From assembly GCA_012035435.1 (NCBI GenBank), contig JAAUPH010000064.1, positions 1-10,189 of the forward strand: a stretch of 10,189 bases of DNA, given 5' to 3'. The position numbers and the translations under genes are program-made. Below are positions 1-6,736 of the stretch, in pieces (position 1 is the stretch's first letter; every line of letters begins with the position of its first letter). Source of the DNA: Sphingopyxis sp. (GTDB lineage Bacteria > Pseudomonadota > Alphaproteobacteria > Sphingomonadales > Sphingomonadaceae). Below the pieces are notes generated by a model that was not told the origin of the DNA, made no database searches, and saw only the letters and a list, made by a program, of their open reading frames with translations.

Positions 1-621
1 GCCACGTCCCGCGCAATCAATGTCCGCAAGATGACCATCACCGGCACCATGCGCGGCATTGTCGTTCGCCAATCGCAAGGCGTCGGCCTGTATCAGAACA
101 AGCTGACCGGGCTTCGGTCCGACGGCGTCAACATCGCAGAATCTCAGCGTGTCGTGGTCGAAGGCAATAGCTGCGCCAACTTCAACCCCATCGCCGCTCT
201 TTATGACGCGGACGGCACCAAGATTGTCGATGGCGATCATCCGGATTGTGTCCAGGCCTGGTCGCGCTCGACATCGGCCCCAACTGCAGACGTTGTTATC
301 CGCGGCAACAGCATGACTGGGCATATGCAGGGTATTTTCTTTGGCAATCACATCCGCGATGGCGTTGGCGACGGCGGATTTGACCGGATCGTAGTTGAAA
401 ATAACTATATGAACATCTCGCGGCCAAACGGGATCTATATGACCGATGCCCGCACCGTGCGCATTGTCAACAATGAAGTGCAGACGATCCCGGGTTCGAC
501 GATGAAGGCCGGAACCTATGTTGTTCGATCGAACATCAAATCGATCCGCAACATCAACATCATCGCGTGCGGCAATATCGTCGGTGCACAGCCGACCAGT
601 TTCGGCACACAACCCTGCTGA
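1..621 (+). CDS. Right-handed parallel beta-helix protein, C-terminal part (5' end outside window)
   Basis: The frame is open from base 1 and ends at TGA 619-621, so the gene begins before the window; the ATG at 31 is internal. About 206 residues are visible. They show repeated short strands with Asn and Gly turns (for example VVEGNSCANF, VIRGNSMTGH, VVENNYMNIS, IVNNEVQTI) spaced by about 22-30 residues. This is the pattern of a pectate-lyase-like or NosD-like parallel beta-helix. Such proteins next to polysaccharide export genes are often secreted or periplasmic carbohydrate-active enzymes (lyases, hydrolases or epimerases) acting on the exported glycan. That role is inferred here from context. 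No catalytic residues can be assigned, and a signal peptide would lie upstream of the window. The flippase gene follows 59 bp later on the same strand, so the two may be co-transcribed. Confidence 0.75.
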   Translation, partial: ATSRAINVRKMTITGTMRGIVVRQSQGVGLYQNKLTGLRSDGVNIAESQRVVVEGNSCANFNPIAALYDADGTKIVDGDHPDCVQAWSRSTSAPTADVVIRGNSMTGHMQGIFFGNHIRDGVGDGGFDRIVVENNYMNISRPNGIYMTDARTVRIVNNEVQTIPGSTMKAGTYVVRSNIKSIRNINIIACGNIVGAQPTSFGTQPC

Positions 622-680
622 TGCATGAATCCTTACTTTTCACTTTCGCTGAAAGCTGCCAACCGAAATCTTGATCGGTT

Positions 681-2009
681 ATGGCCATGGCGATTCCCGA
701 TTGTGGGGGTGAAAAGTTGGGATCCTGGCTTGCAACACGATTAAGGGGCAATACCGCCGCGCTTGTCGGCGGCTTTGCTGCGCGTGGCCTTTCCGTCGTG
801 CTGGGCTTTGCCGTCAGCTATTATGTCGGGAATCAGTTTGGAGCGGTCGGCAGCGGCCAATATGCGTTGCTGACCCAAAGCGGCATGCTGCTGTCGCTGC
901 TGATCCTGGCGGGAACAGATTTTTCAATCGTCAAACTGTGCGCGGCCGTCGAACCCGGCACCAGAATGATCAGCCGCGCGTCGCTGGCCCGGCTGTTCGG
1001 GTCGGTTGTCGCGGTGAATTCCTTGCTCATGCTGATGCTGGTTCTGCTGCCGACAGACTGGACGCTGGGCCTTATTGGGTTGACGCCCGGACTGGCCGAG
1101 TTTGCCATTCTGGGGATGATCATGCTCACCCGGTCCCTGACGCGTCTGACCGCCGCCTTCCTGCGCTCGCAGGGCGAAAACATCGTGAGCCAGATTGTGG
1201 AGCTGCTGTTCATTCCGGCGCTGGTGCTGATTGCTATCGCCGCTGTCCCACTCACGTCAGTTACACAGGTGTTACAGATTACCGTGGCGGCCGGGCTGCT
1301 CGCGGCGCTCTTGGGGCTCGGCCGCGCATTCATGCACAGCCGCAGTGGCCCCGGCACATTGGGCTTTGGGATCGGCGAGCTTGTCCATATGGGCATCCCG
1401 GTTTGGGGGCTCGGCGTCGCACTGAATTTTGCCGACTGGTATTCGCTGGCGACTGTGTCGATCCATTCGGGGGTGGATGACGCAGGCATCTTTCGCATCG
1501 CGATGCAGATCGGCACCATATTACTGTTCGGTGTATCGGGACTGCTGGCGGTTTTCAGTGCACAGGTGGCGCGGGCCAACCACAACGCCGATCATGCACG
1601 GATCGGCCGATTGTGCCGCAACGCGGCGATGCTGAACCTGCTGCTGGTGGCACCGGCGGCTCTGATTCTGTTCTTCGTTGCACCGCAAATTCTGGCTTTC
1701 GTTGGCCCTGAATTTGTTGCCGGCACCGCCACCTTGCGTATCCTGCTTGGCGGTCAGCTTGCTTATGCCGTACTAGCCCCGGCGGGTCAGGCTTTGGCCA
1801 TGATGGGCCACGCCCGGATCAATTTGATGATCGTGCTTGTGACCACCGCAATATTTCTTGTCGCCGCGCCGCTGATGGCGCAGCGGCTGGGTGCCGAGGG
1901 CGTGGCGCTGGCCATGGTCGCCTTTCTGCTAAGCCGCAATTTGCTGTCCTTTTATTGGCTGCTTCGCGCCACCGGGATCAACGGTTTGACCGGTCAACTT
2001 CGGGTCTGA
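681..2009 (+). CDS. Wzx-type polysaccharide flippase (MOP superfamily membrane protein)
   Basis: This 442-residue protein is almost entirely hydrophobic, with about 12-14 predicted membrane segments separated by short charged loops. An amphipathic N-terminus (residues about 13-40, NTAALVGGFAARGLSVVLGF) is typical of the polysaccharide biosynthesis/Wzx branch of the MOP (MATE/MurJ) superfamily. It is likely to flip undecaprenyl-linked oligosaccharide repeat units across the inner membrane. No catalytic motif is expected and none is seen; assignment rests on topology, length and neighbours. The start is uncertain. ATG 681 and ATG 687 lack a clear Shine-Dalgarno sequence, while a downstream in-frame TTG at 717 follows a G-rich stretch (GGGGG). 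The first membrane segment is kept in every case. A MATE-like or lipid II flippase role is possible but less likely beside a pyruvyl transferase. The reading frame is intact, unlike the next gene. Confidence 0.8.
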   Translation: MAMAIPDCGGEKLGSWLATRLRGNTAALVGGFAARGLSVVLGFAVSYYVGNQFGAVGSGQYALLTQSGMLLSLLILAGTDFSIVKLCAAVEPGTRMISRASLARLFGSVVAVNSLLMLMLVLLPTDWTLGLIGLTPGLAEFAILGMIMLTRSLTRLTAAFLRSQGENIVSQIVELLFIPALVLIAIAAVPLTSVTQVLQITVAAGLLAALLGLGRAFMHSRSGPGTLGFGIGELVHMGIPVWGLGVALNFADWYSLATVSIHSGVDDAGIFRIAMQIGTILLFGVSGLLAVFSAQVARANHNADHARIGRLCRNAAMLNLLLVAPAALILFFVAPQILAFVGPEFVAGTATLRILLGGQLAYAVLAPAGQALAMMGHARINLMIVLVTTAIFLVAAPLMAQRLGAEGVALAMVAFLLSRNLLSFYWLLRATGINGLTGQLRV

Positions 2010-2065
2010 ATTTCCGCATGTCGGACCGTGCCGCCCAAATTCGGCACAGAAACTGAGCTGTTCAA

Positions 2066-2090
2066 CCTTGCCACAGGCTTATGGGCAAGG
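2066..2090 (+). other. Hairpin in the flippase-pyruvyl transferase gap
   Basis: CCTTGCC (2066-2072) pairs perfectly with GGCAAGG (2084-2090) across an 11-base loop. It lies in the 148-bp gap after the flippase stop and about 70 bp before the next start. No T-tract follows, so it is not a classic intrinsic terminator. It could be an attenuator, an mRNA-stability element or chance. Confidence 0.3.
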
Positions 2091-2157
2091 CATGCAGCCG
2101 CGCAACCGGTCAATCCCGTCACCAAGCCATCGCAATGACACCAAAAAAAAGAGCATC

Positions 2158-3472
2158 ATGATGCCGCATTTCCTCTCCACCGACCCAATATCCTTTGGCC
2201 TCGTCGGAACCTATGACGTTTCCAACTTTGGCGACTGCATCTTTCCCGACATCTATCGGCAGGAACTGACGCTGCGCTTTCCGAACGCCCGGCTGTCCCT
2301 CTATTCCCCCAATCCGGTTGCAGCCGACATCTTGAGTTTCGACACGGTCCAGGCGCTGCCTGCCACCATCGAAACCGCCCGGTTTCCGGACGACATACTG
2401 ATCCTGACCGGCGGGGAAACCCTGTCGGTCGGCCATAGCAGCGGGGTTTACATCTATCCTCAGAACACGTTGAGCGCCTTGCTGCGCTTGTGGCTTGGGC
2501 CAACACAGGCTGCGGCAAGTTCCTCGACAAAGTTCATTGTCCACAGCGTCGGGGTGGCGCCGGGACAATCGGACGCAGAGCCGGTCATGGCGCGGCTGCT
2601 CAGCTCGGCTGACTATGTGCGGCTGCGCGATCAGGTATCATACAAGCGGCTGGGCCAGCGTTTTGGCACCGCCGTCGATCCCTGTTTCAAGATACGCGAT
2701 CTGCAGACACCCGAACAATGGGACGCGCGGGCGGCCCGCGTGCTGCCCGCGGCAATCGTCGGGCGTCCCTTCCTCGTGGCTCAGATTTCGGCGAGCTATG
2801 TCAAGGAAGATCTTTCCCAATGGTGCGATACGATGGCCGCAATGATGGCGGCGACAGAGCTGCCTGTTGCGCTTCTGCCCATTTGTCACCAGCTCAGCGA
2901 TGCGGAGCTTTTGACGATCGTTCTGACGCAATTTCAGGCGCGCCTTCCACAGCTGGCCGATCGCGTCACACTGATCCCTGGCCGACTCACCGTGCTCGAT
3001 ACCGCGGCGGTGTTTGCTGTATCCAGCGGCTTTTTGGGTCCTCGCTCCACGCCGCCGTTGCCTCTGTGTCCTTTGCAAAGCCAATGGCAATCCTCGCCAA
3101 ACAGATGGACGGCAAACATGCCCAGACGCTCGCCAATGCGGGATAGAGGGGATGGTGACCGACCGGATTGCCGACCTGCCCCGCTGTTTTAAGGCAGCAC
3201 AGCAGCTCGATCTTGCGGCGCAGCGCGACGAAGCGATCGCCCGGGCAGACCGCGATTTTGACGCCATGTGCGCCGTCATCATTGCCGACAAGGCGCCACT
3301 ACGCCCGCTGGACCCCGCCGATCTGGCCGAAATACGCCGCTTTGACGAAGCGCCCTGTGCGCCGCTGGCCATGAAAGTAAAGCGCGCCATTTTTCAGCAG
3401 ATGCGCCGCGCCCCATCGCTGTGGCACCGCTATGAACGGCGCAAATTCTATCGCCGCTTTGCCATAAAATAG
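2158..3472 (+). CDS. Polysaccharide pyruvyl transferase family protein, interrupted by two -1 frameshifts
   Basis: The family transfers pyruvate from phosphoenolpyruvate to sugar residues of surface glycans as a ketal. The N-terminus has GTYDVSNFGD (residues 17-26), the first glycine-rich loop of the GT-B-like fold. LTGGETLS (about residue 84), HSVGVAPG (about 130) and YVRLRDQVSYKRL (about 154) follow, then the family's C-terminal GSSLHAAVAS segment. That last segment is read only after moving from frame 1 to frame 3 near 3031-3041. Another shift, to frame 2 near GGG 3140-3142, restores the tail ending RRKFYRRFAIK. Both shifts fit one missing base in a homopolymer. Restored, the protein would be about 438 residues. 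Start ATG 2158 (or 2161) is chosen because the fold begins soon after it; a TTG at 2068 would add an unlikely leader. It converges with the acyltransferase, whose stop lies 10 bp away. Uncorrected, the first frame ends at 3192. Confidence 0.8.
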
Positions 3473-3482
3473 GCTCGCGTGG

Positions 3483-4478
3483 TCAGCCGGCCCCGGCTGT
3501 CGCAGTTGCCGTTCGGAGCCGACGAACGAACCGGGCCAGCGCGCCAAAGTCGAACAGGCCCGCTACCAGAGCAAAACGCTCCCGCAGCAGTTGCAGCACA
3601 ACGCCTGCGATCAGGCTGCCGAAAAAGGCAGCTGGAAAGATCGCCCAGAATTCCTGTACCCCAAATGACCTCAAACCACGGGTCACCACAACCTGAACGG
3701 GGAAATGGATCACATAGAAAACCAGCGAATTACGCCCCACCCACTCGCCATAAGCAAAGGCAGCGCTGGACCGGTAGAATTGGCCGAACCACGTTATGAA
3801 CAACAACATGCCCAGCGGGGCCCAGGCATAGGTCGCCTGATATTGGATAATCGTCCCGCTGGCGTTGATCAGCGCACCTGCAACCGCGGCCAGCAATCCC
3901 GCCATCCCCAGCCAGCAATTGCCCAGCAAGGCATATTGGCGGCTCGCTACGATATGCCCGATCAGGAAAAAGGCGAATAGGAACGCAAAACGATCCATCC
4001 GCAGAAAATCGGGGAGGACCGTTGATGCCAGCAAACTGGCAATGACGACCGGGATCAAGGGAATCTTGAGCCGATCGAGGACGAACATGATGAAATAATA
4101 GGCGGTCAGAAACCACAGATACCACAGCATTGTCGGCGCACTGATCGGCGTTTTCAGGATGAATTCTAACGTAAAGCGGCTTTCCGCCAGCAATATGACG
4201 ATGCTCCACACCAGAAATGGCCAGTAAATCTGGGCCAATTTGCCCTCGGCATAGGGCAACAACGGCTTGCGCAGCGACCGACCAAGTAGCATGCCCGACA
4301 GGAAAATCAGTGTCGGCATGCGATATGGCCCGAACAGACGGTTAAACGCCATCAGCCAATCGGGAGCCCGGACGGCAAAATGATCCACCGCCACAGTGGC
4401 GTGCAGCAACAGCACAAGAAAGATACAGGTGCCGCGGACCGCATCCATCCAGGTCTTCCTGCCCTCGGCCAACAGCAC
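3483..4478 (-). CDS. Membrane acyltransferase (Acyltransferase_3 family)
   Basis: This 331-residue integral membrane protein has about 10 hydrophobic segments. The N-terminus KTWMDAVRGT followed by FLVLLLHAT carries the family's conserved Arg-X10-His pair (R15 and H26), and a second hallmark, RMPTLIFLSGML, follows at about residues 53-64. The family moves acetyl or succinyl groups onto sugars of exported glycans, with catalysis at the membrane. Here it would decorate the polysaccharide handled by the neighbouring genes, which is inferred from context only. The first in-frame start is GTG 4476-4478. A strong AGGGGAGG sits immediately before it, giving no spacing for GTG but 6 nt for the TTG at 4470-4472, so TTG may be the true start; an ATG at 4446-4448 is a third option. 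The gene converges on the pyruvyl transferase and is intact. The high-GC hairpin AGCCGGCCCCGGCT (3485-3498) at its 3' end lacks an adjacent T-tract. Confidence 0.85.
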   Translation of the reverse strand: MLLAEGRKTWMDAVRGTCIFLVLLLHATVAVDHFAVRAPDWLMAFNRLFGPYRMPTLIFLSGMLLGRSLRKPLLPYAEGKLAQIYWPFLVWSIVILLAESRFTLEFILKTPISAPTMLWYLWFLTAYYFIMFVLDRLKIPLIPVVIASLLASTVLPDFLRMDRFAFLFAFFLIGHIVASRQYALLGNCWLGMAGLLAAVAGALINASGTIIQYQATYAWAPLGMLLFITWFGQFYRSSAAFAYGEWVGRNSLVFYVIHFPVQVVVTRGLRSFGVQEFWAIFPAAFFGSLIAGVVLQLLRERFALVAGLFDFGALARFVRRLRTATATAGAG

Positions 4479-4840
4479 CCTCCCCTTTCAGCCACACCAT
4501 CGCCGCACAGATATACTGACCGATCCCTTAGCAACGCGGAACGTCGCTGACCACGCGCAATGACAATCACGAACTATGGAAAAGAGACGGTGGCGGAGAC
4601 GGAGGTTTCCGAAAGCAATTCACAAGTATTTGTAATGACTTGCAACTTCGCGGCACCAACTTCTCGTTACCACACCTGTTCCCACGCGCATCAGCCAATG
4701 GTCAAAAACTGGTGTCTCCGCTTTATGCTCGAAGCGCCGAATCTTGTCTAGAGCTGTCCTGAAGTTTTCTGACCTTCTCTGCCGTTCGCTTGGCCTGTCG
4801 AGTTAAGAAGCGCAGCGCCACTTTTCGTTGACGAAACGCC
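4479..4840. other. Gene-free stretch between acyltransferase and IS remnants
   Basis: About 360 bases without a convincing gene. A 63-codon plus-strand frame at 4560-4751 has no Shine-Dalgarno sequence, no recognisable motif and no family-like composition, so it is not called. The acyltransferase promoter should lie here on the minus strand; only a weak TATATC box (near 4510) was seen, without a well-spaced -35. An AT-richer imperfect palindrome, ACAAGTATTTGT, sits near 4622-4633. The stretch immediately before the first IS terminus (about 4750-4840) is not recognised and may be older mobile-element debris. Confidence 0.5.
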
Positions 4841-5160
4841 TGAGTGGCCTGCTGCCGGTTTGACGGACACCGAGATAGGCTCATTCATGTTACACCTGCC
4901 TCGCGTTCGAAGTCGATGGGGCTTTTGTAGCCGATCGTCGAGTGTCGCCAGGTCGGGTTGTAGAAGCGTTCGACATAATCGAACACATCGGCCCTGGCTT
5001 CATCCCTTGACCGGTACACCTTCCTGCCTACCCGCTCGGTCTTGAGGGAGGAGAAGAAGCTTTCCATGGCGGCGTTATCCCAGCAGTTGCCCGACCGGCT
5101 CATCGAGCGTGTGACGCCGCTGTCGGCCATCAGGCGCTGGAACTGCTCGCTGGTGTATTG
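4841..5160 (-). mobile_element. IS3-family remnant A: 3' end with orfB C-terminus
   Basis: A minus-strand transposase tail ends at 4885 and is followed by a plausible IS terminus on the plus strand near 4841-4871 (TGAGTGGCCTGCTGCC then GGTTTGACGGACACC). The exact base of the terminus is uncertain; TG at 4841 or 4845 both fit IS3-type TG...CA ends. The remnant stops abruptly near 5160, where the family match is lost inside the catalytic core. No partner terminus or target duplication was found, so it has been cut by a rearrangement. Confidence 0.65.
4885..5160 (-). pseudogene. IS3-family transposase OrfB, C-terminal fragment (remnant A)
   Basis: About 92 residues of the rve/DDE integrase core survive, from QYTSEQFQRLMADSG through SMSRSGNCWDNAAMESFFSS to the end DFEREAGVT. 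The Glu in NAAMESFF is the third catalytic acid of the DDE triad; both catalytic Asp residues and the N-terminal half are missing. The tail YVERFYNPTWRHSTIGYKSP is the family's usual C-terminal signature. The frame is open for a further 27 bp to 5187, but those residues (LRRPVES) do not follow the expected SDRGSQYTS pattern, so I place the break at 5160/5161. It cannot transpose on its own. Confidence 0.8.
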
Positions 5161-5396
5161 GGCGGATTCAACCGGTCGTCGCAACACCCAGCATTTGGAG
5201 GTTGCGATGAAGGTTCACAAGCGGGCGTCGGATGGTTGCACACGGCGACAAGCTGAGGCGGCAATCTTTCAATACATCAACGGGTTCTACAACACCCGTC
5301 GCAGACATTCATATCTGGGCGGCATCAGCCCGCTCGCATTCGAGGCCAAGGTGGCATAATGAGATAAGTGACCGGCACAAAACCGTTACAAGTCCA
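5161..5396 (+). mobile_element. IS remnant B: short internally deleted element on the plus strand
   Basis: This stretch lies between remnants A and C and runs opposite to both. Its right end, CCGGCACAAAACCGTTACAAGTCCA (5371-5396 region), looks like an IS3-type terminus ending in CA, and family-like sequence of remnant C resumes at 5397. The left side begins with GATTCAACCGGTCGTCGC (5166-5183) and soon reaches a Shine-Dalgarno plus ATG, as at the start of a transposase operon. Only about 235 bp remain, so most of the element is gone. The left part may come from a different element than the right part. Confidence 0.5.
5207..5359 (+). pseudogene. Mini-ORF ending in an IS3-family OrfB C-terminus (remnant B)
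   Basis: ATG 5207 is preceded by GGAGG (5197-5201) with a 5-nt spacer, a good ribosome binding site. The 50-residue frame ends at TAA 5357-5359. Residues 1-12 (MKVHKRASDGCT) look like the start of an unrelated protein, while the rest, RRQAEAAIFQYINGFYN then RRRHSYLGGISPLAFEAKVA, is the C-terminal signature of IS3-family OrfB. No catalytic residue is present. The arrangement suggests an internal deletion joining a start region to an OrfB tail. Whether it is translated is unknown. Confidence 0.6.
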
Positions 5397-5770
5397 GCTT
5401 TCACCACGACGTATGCCGGGCTGGTGATCAGATCGTGGGCTTTCAGGAGGCGGTAAACTGTGGCTTCGGACACAAAGTATTGACGTTCTTCGGTAAATCG
5501 TACGGCCAGTTCGCGCGGGGACAGCTCGCTGTAATCCAGCGCGAGTCCGACGATCTGATCCTGCACCTCAGGCGGGATCCGGTTCCACACCCGGCTCGGC
5601 GCCGATGGCCGATCCTCCAGCGCCTCCGGCCCGCCTTCGAGGTAGCGATCATACCAGCGGTAGAACGTCCGACGGGCGATGCCGAGTTGGTCCAGCGTCC
5701 GCTTGGCGGGCAGGTGCGACTGCTCCACGATCCGGATGATCTCGAGCTTTTCGGATGTGGGATACCTCAT
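5397..5770 (-). pseudogene. IS3-family transposase OrfB, N-terminal fragment (remnant C)
   Basis: About 125 residues are present from MRYPTSEKLEIIRIVEQS to SPAYVVVK. They include the N-terminal helix-turn-helix region (LPAKRTLDQLGIARRTFYRW) and the segment FTEERQYFVSEATVYRLLKA that precedes the integrase core. All three DDE residues lie downstream and are missing. The frame stays open into remnant B (to 5309), but those residues are unrelated. In the complete element OrfB is normally made as an OrfAB fusion by -1 frameshifting; the -1 frame after the slippery site at 5798-5804 reads through KHDRGWGRRR into MRYPTS without a stop. Confidence 0.8.
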
Positions 5771-5792
5771 TCGTCGTCGCCCCCATCCGCGA

Positions 5793-6155
5793 TCATGCTT
5801 TTTTCAGCAGACGGTTTTCGAGTGTCAGGTCGGCCACGCATTCCTTCAGGGCACGAGCCTCGCGGCGCAGATCCTGCACCTCGCCAGTGGTCGCGGCACG
5901 GGCGGTGTCACCGGCCAGGCGGCGCTTGCCAGCTTCCATGAATTCTTTCGACCAAGTGTAATACAAGCTCTGTGCGATGCCTTCCTTGCGGCACAGCTCG
6001 GCAATGCTGCCCTCGCCGCGCAGACCGTCGAGCACGATCCGGATCTTGTCTTCAGCCGAGAAATGGCGTCGGGTCTGGCGCCGGATATCCTTCACCACCC
6101 GCTCAGCAGGGGCCTTTTGGGGCGCCGGTTTTTTCAAGGAGGGTTGGGTCTTCAT
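5793..6155 (-). CDS. IS3-family transposase OrfA (helix-turn-helix and leucine-zipper protein)
   Basis: A 120-residue protein. The N-terminal basic stretch is followed by a helix-turn-helix at about residues 32-70 (HFSAEDKIRIVLDGLRGEGS, then AELCRKEGIAQSLYYTWSKE), which in IS3 elements binds the terminal repeats. The C-terminal part (VQDLRREARALKECVADLTL, then ENRLLKKA) is a heptad-like coiled coil for dimerisation. ATG 6153-6155 is chosen over upstream codons because AAGGA lies 6 nt before it and the tract MKTQPS begins a family-like N-terminus. The gene is intact although its partner orfB is truncated, so any product could only act as a DNA-binding regulator or inhibitor. Confidence 0.85.
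   Translation of the reverse strand: MKTQPSLKKPAPQKAPAERVVKDIRRQTRRHFSAEDKIRIVLDGLRGEGSIAELCRKEGIAQSLYYTWSKEFMEAGKRRLAGDTARAATTGEVQDLRREARALKECVADLTLENRLLKKA
5798..5804 (-). promoter_or_regulatory. A6G slippery heptamer for -1 programmed frameshifting (OrfA to OrfAB)
   Basis: On the minus strand the orfA codons CTG CTG AAA AAA GCA TGA contain A AAA AAG, a classic bacterial -1 slip motif, one codon before the orfA stop. The shifted frame continues without a stop into orfB. This matches the known expression strategy of IS3-family elements. No stimulatory stem-loop was established. Confidence 0.75.
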
Positions 6156-6194
6156 CTTCGTTCCTTCGTCACTACGACGAAGACCCAACCTCCT
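6137..6194 (-). promoter_or_regulatory. Long inverted repeat sequestering the orfA translation start
   Basis: Plus-strand arm 6137-6153 (AGGAGGGTTGGGTCTTC) pairs with 6179-6194 (GAAGACCCAACCTCCT), 16 pairs with one bulged G. On the minus-strand transcript one arm covers the last base of the orfA start codon and codons 2-6, while the Shine-Dalgarno region is in the loop. A smaller competing hairpin, CTTCGTC (6164-6170) with GACGAAG (6176-6182), shares bases with the long one. Some IS elements use such structures to block translation of read-through transcripts; that role is inferred here. Confidence 0.45.
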
Positions 6195-6239
6195 AAAATC
6201 ACAACCTCAAATCTGTGCCATTGGTGCTGACGGGGGACA

Positions 6240-6566
6240 AGCGAAGCGTCAATCAGTTTGGCACCACCGCCGGCACCCGACACAACTGCAATTGTGCCGG
6301 ATCCTGCGCCCACTCCGGCTCCGGCACCAGCTCCGGCAACGGTTACCTCAGCGGCGCTTGCGCCGACCCCTGTGCTGGCGCCGATCGCCGATCTCCCATC
6401 GTTCAGCTTCAGCGCGACACAGCCCGTACTGGCGGTCGTTCAGGTCATTACCGGGTTGCCGACAGCGCCCATAGCCGCGGCGCCCGCCGCTGCAACACCG
6501 AACGCGCGGCGCCGAGGGGGCGCGGGAACCTGTCATCCGAATAAGCGGCACCGGCGGTTTGGATAA
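6240..6566 (+). pseudogene. Pro/Ala-rich ORF remnant beside the IS terminus
   Basis: The frame is open from the end of remnant C (SEASISLAPPPAPD) to TAA at 6564-6566, about 108 codons. It is rich in Pro and Ala (DPAPTPAPAPAPATV), with a mildly hydrophobic middle (VLAVVQVITGLP) and a basic end. The only nearby starts are weak (TTG 6258), with no Shine-Dalgarno sequence, so the natural 5' part was probably removed by IS insertion. Composition suggests a linker or secreted-protein tail, but any GC-rich frame can look like this. No family is recognised, and it may be non-coding. Confidence 0.3.
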
Positions 6567-6595
6567 TCTCTGGTCATTAGAAACAAGGCCTCTGC

Positions 6596-6627
6596 CGCGC
6601 CGTCATGCTTCAGTGCATGGCGGCGCG
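6596..6627. terminator. Strong hairpin upstream of bchI, possible terminator
   Basis: CGCGCCGTCATGC (6596-6608) pairs with GCATGGCGGCGCG (6615-6627), 13 pairs with a single G-T wobble and a 6-base loop TTCAGT. AGTGGTTTT follows, a short T-run 6 bases downstream. It fits an intrinsic terminator that would isolate bchI from transcription through the IS region, though the T-run is weak. A protein-binding palindrome is the alternative. Confidence 0.5.
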
Positions 6628-6647
6628 AGTGGTTTTCGCCGACCGCC

Positions 6648-6670
6648 TTGTCATGACATAATCATATAAT
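6648..6670 (+). promoter_or_regulatory. Candidate bchI promoter box with overlapping palindrome
   Basis: A perfect TATAAT lies at 6665-6670, about 60-70 bp before the bchI start. The perfect palindrome TGTCATGACA (6649-6658) lies just upstream. TTGTCA at 6648-6653 resembles a -35 box, but the spacer is only 11 bp, so a normal sigma-70 pair is not complete. The palindrome may be an operator overlapping the promoter. It has TGT and ACA ends but does not match the PpsR/CrtJ spacing (TGT-N12-ACA) known for photosynthesis promoters. Confidence 0.35.
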
Positions 6671-6736
6671 CCGAAGCCAGCGCGATAACGCTGTAAGTAT
6701 CTTGCCGCGGCGCATTTCTCTGTTAGCGTGACGCCC

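Larger units (their letters stand above)
5397..6239 (-). mobile_element. IS3-family remnant C: 5' part with orfA and truncated orfB
   Basis: Read on the minus strand, the element starts at 6239 with TGTCCCCCGTCAGCACCAAT, a credible left terminus, then has orfA and orfB in the usual overlapping frames. It breaks at 5396/5397 inside orfB, just before the DDE core. OrfB of this type is expected to continue for about 200 more residues and none of that is present in the window. Remnant A is not the missing half: its OrfB tail belongs to a different IS3-family type, an inference from family knowledge. No target-site duplication can be checked because the other end is lost. Confidence 0.75.

Noticed and set aside
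833..1585. Long minus-strand frame (250 codons) opposite the flippase gene
   Set aside because: It is antisense to a clear membrane protein, is rich in Ser/Thr/Arg with no family-like motif, and is typical of a shadow frame in GC-rich coding DNA.
2638..3390. Minus-strand 250-codon frame opposite the pyruvyl transferase
   Set aside because: It is Arg/Ser-rich without motifs, while the plus strand carries recognisable family motifs through the same interval.
3472..3500. Bidirectional terminator between the convergent pyruvyl transferase and acyltransferase
   Set aside because: The GC palindrome AGCCGGCCCCGGCT (3485-3498) has a very short loop, overlaps the acyltransferase stop region and lacks an adjacent T-tract on either strand.
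4560..4751. 63-codon plus-strand frame in the 4479-4840 gap
   Set aside because: It has no ribosome binding site, no recognisable motif and ends just before probable mobile-element debris.
4841..6239. A single intact IS interrupted only once
   Set aside because: The OrfB tail of remnant A is of a different IS3-family type from the OrfB head of remnant C, so removing remnant B does not rebuild one transposase.
6645..6736. PpsR/CrtJ (TGT-N12-ACA) or FnrL (TTGAT-N4-ATCAA) sites upstream of bchI
   Set aside because: No exact or convincing near match with the right spacing was found; the closest is TGT at 6649 followed after 12 bases by ATA, not ACA.
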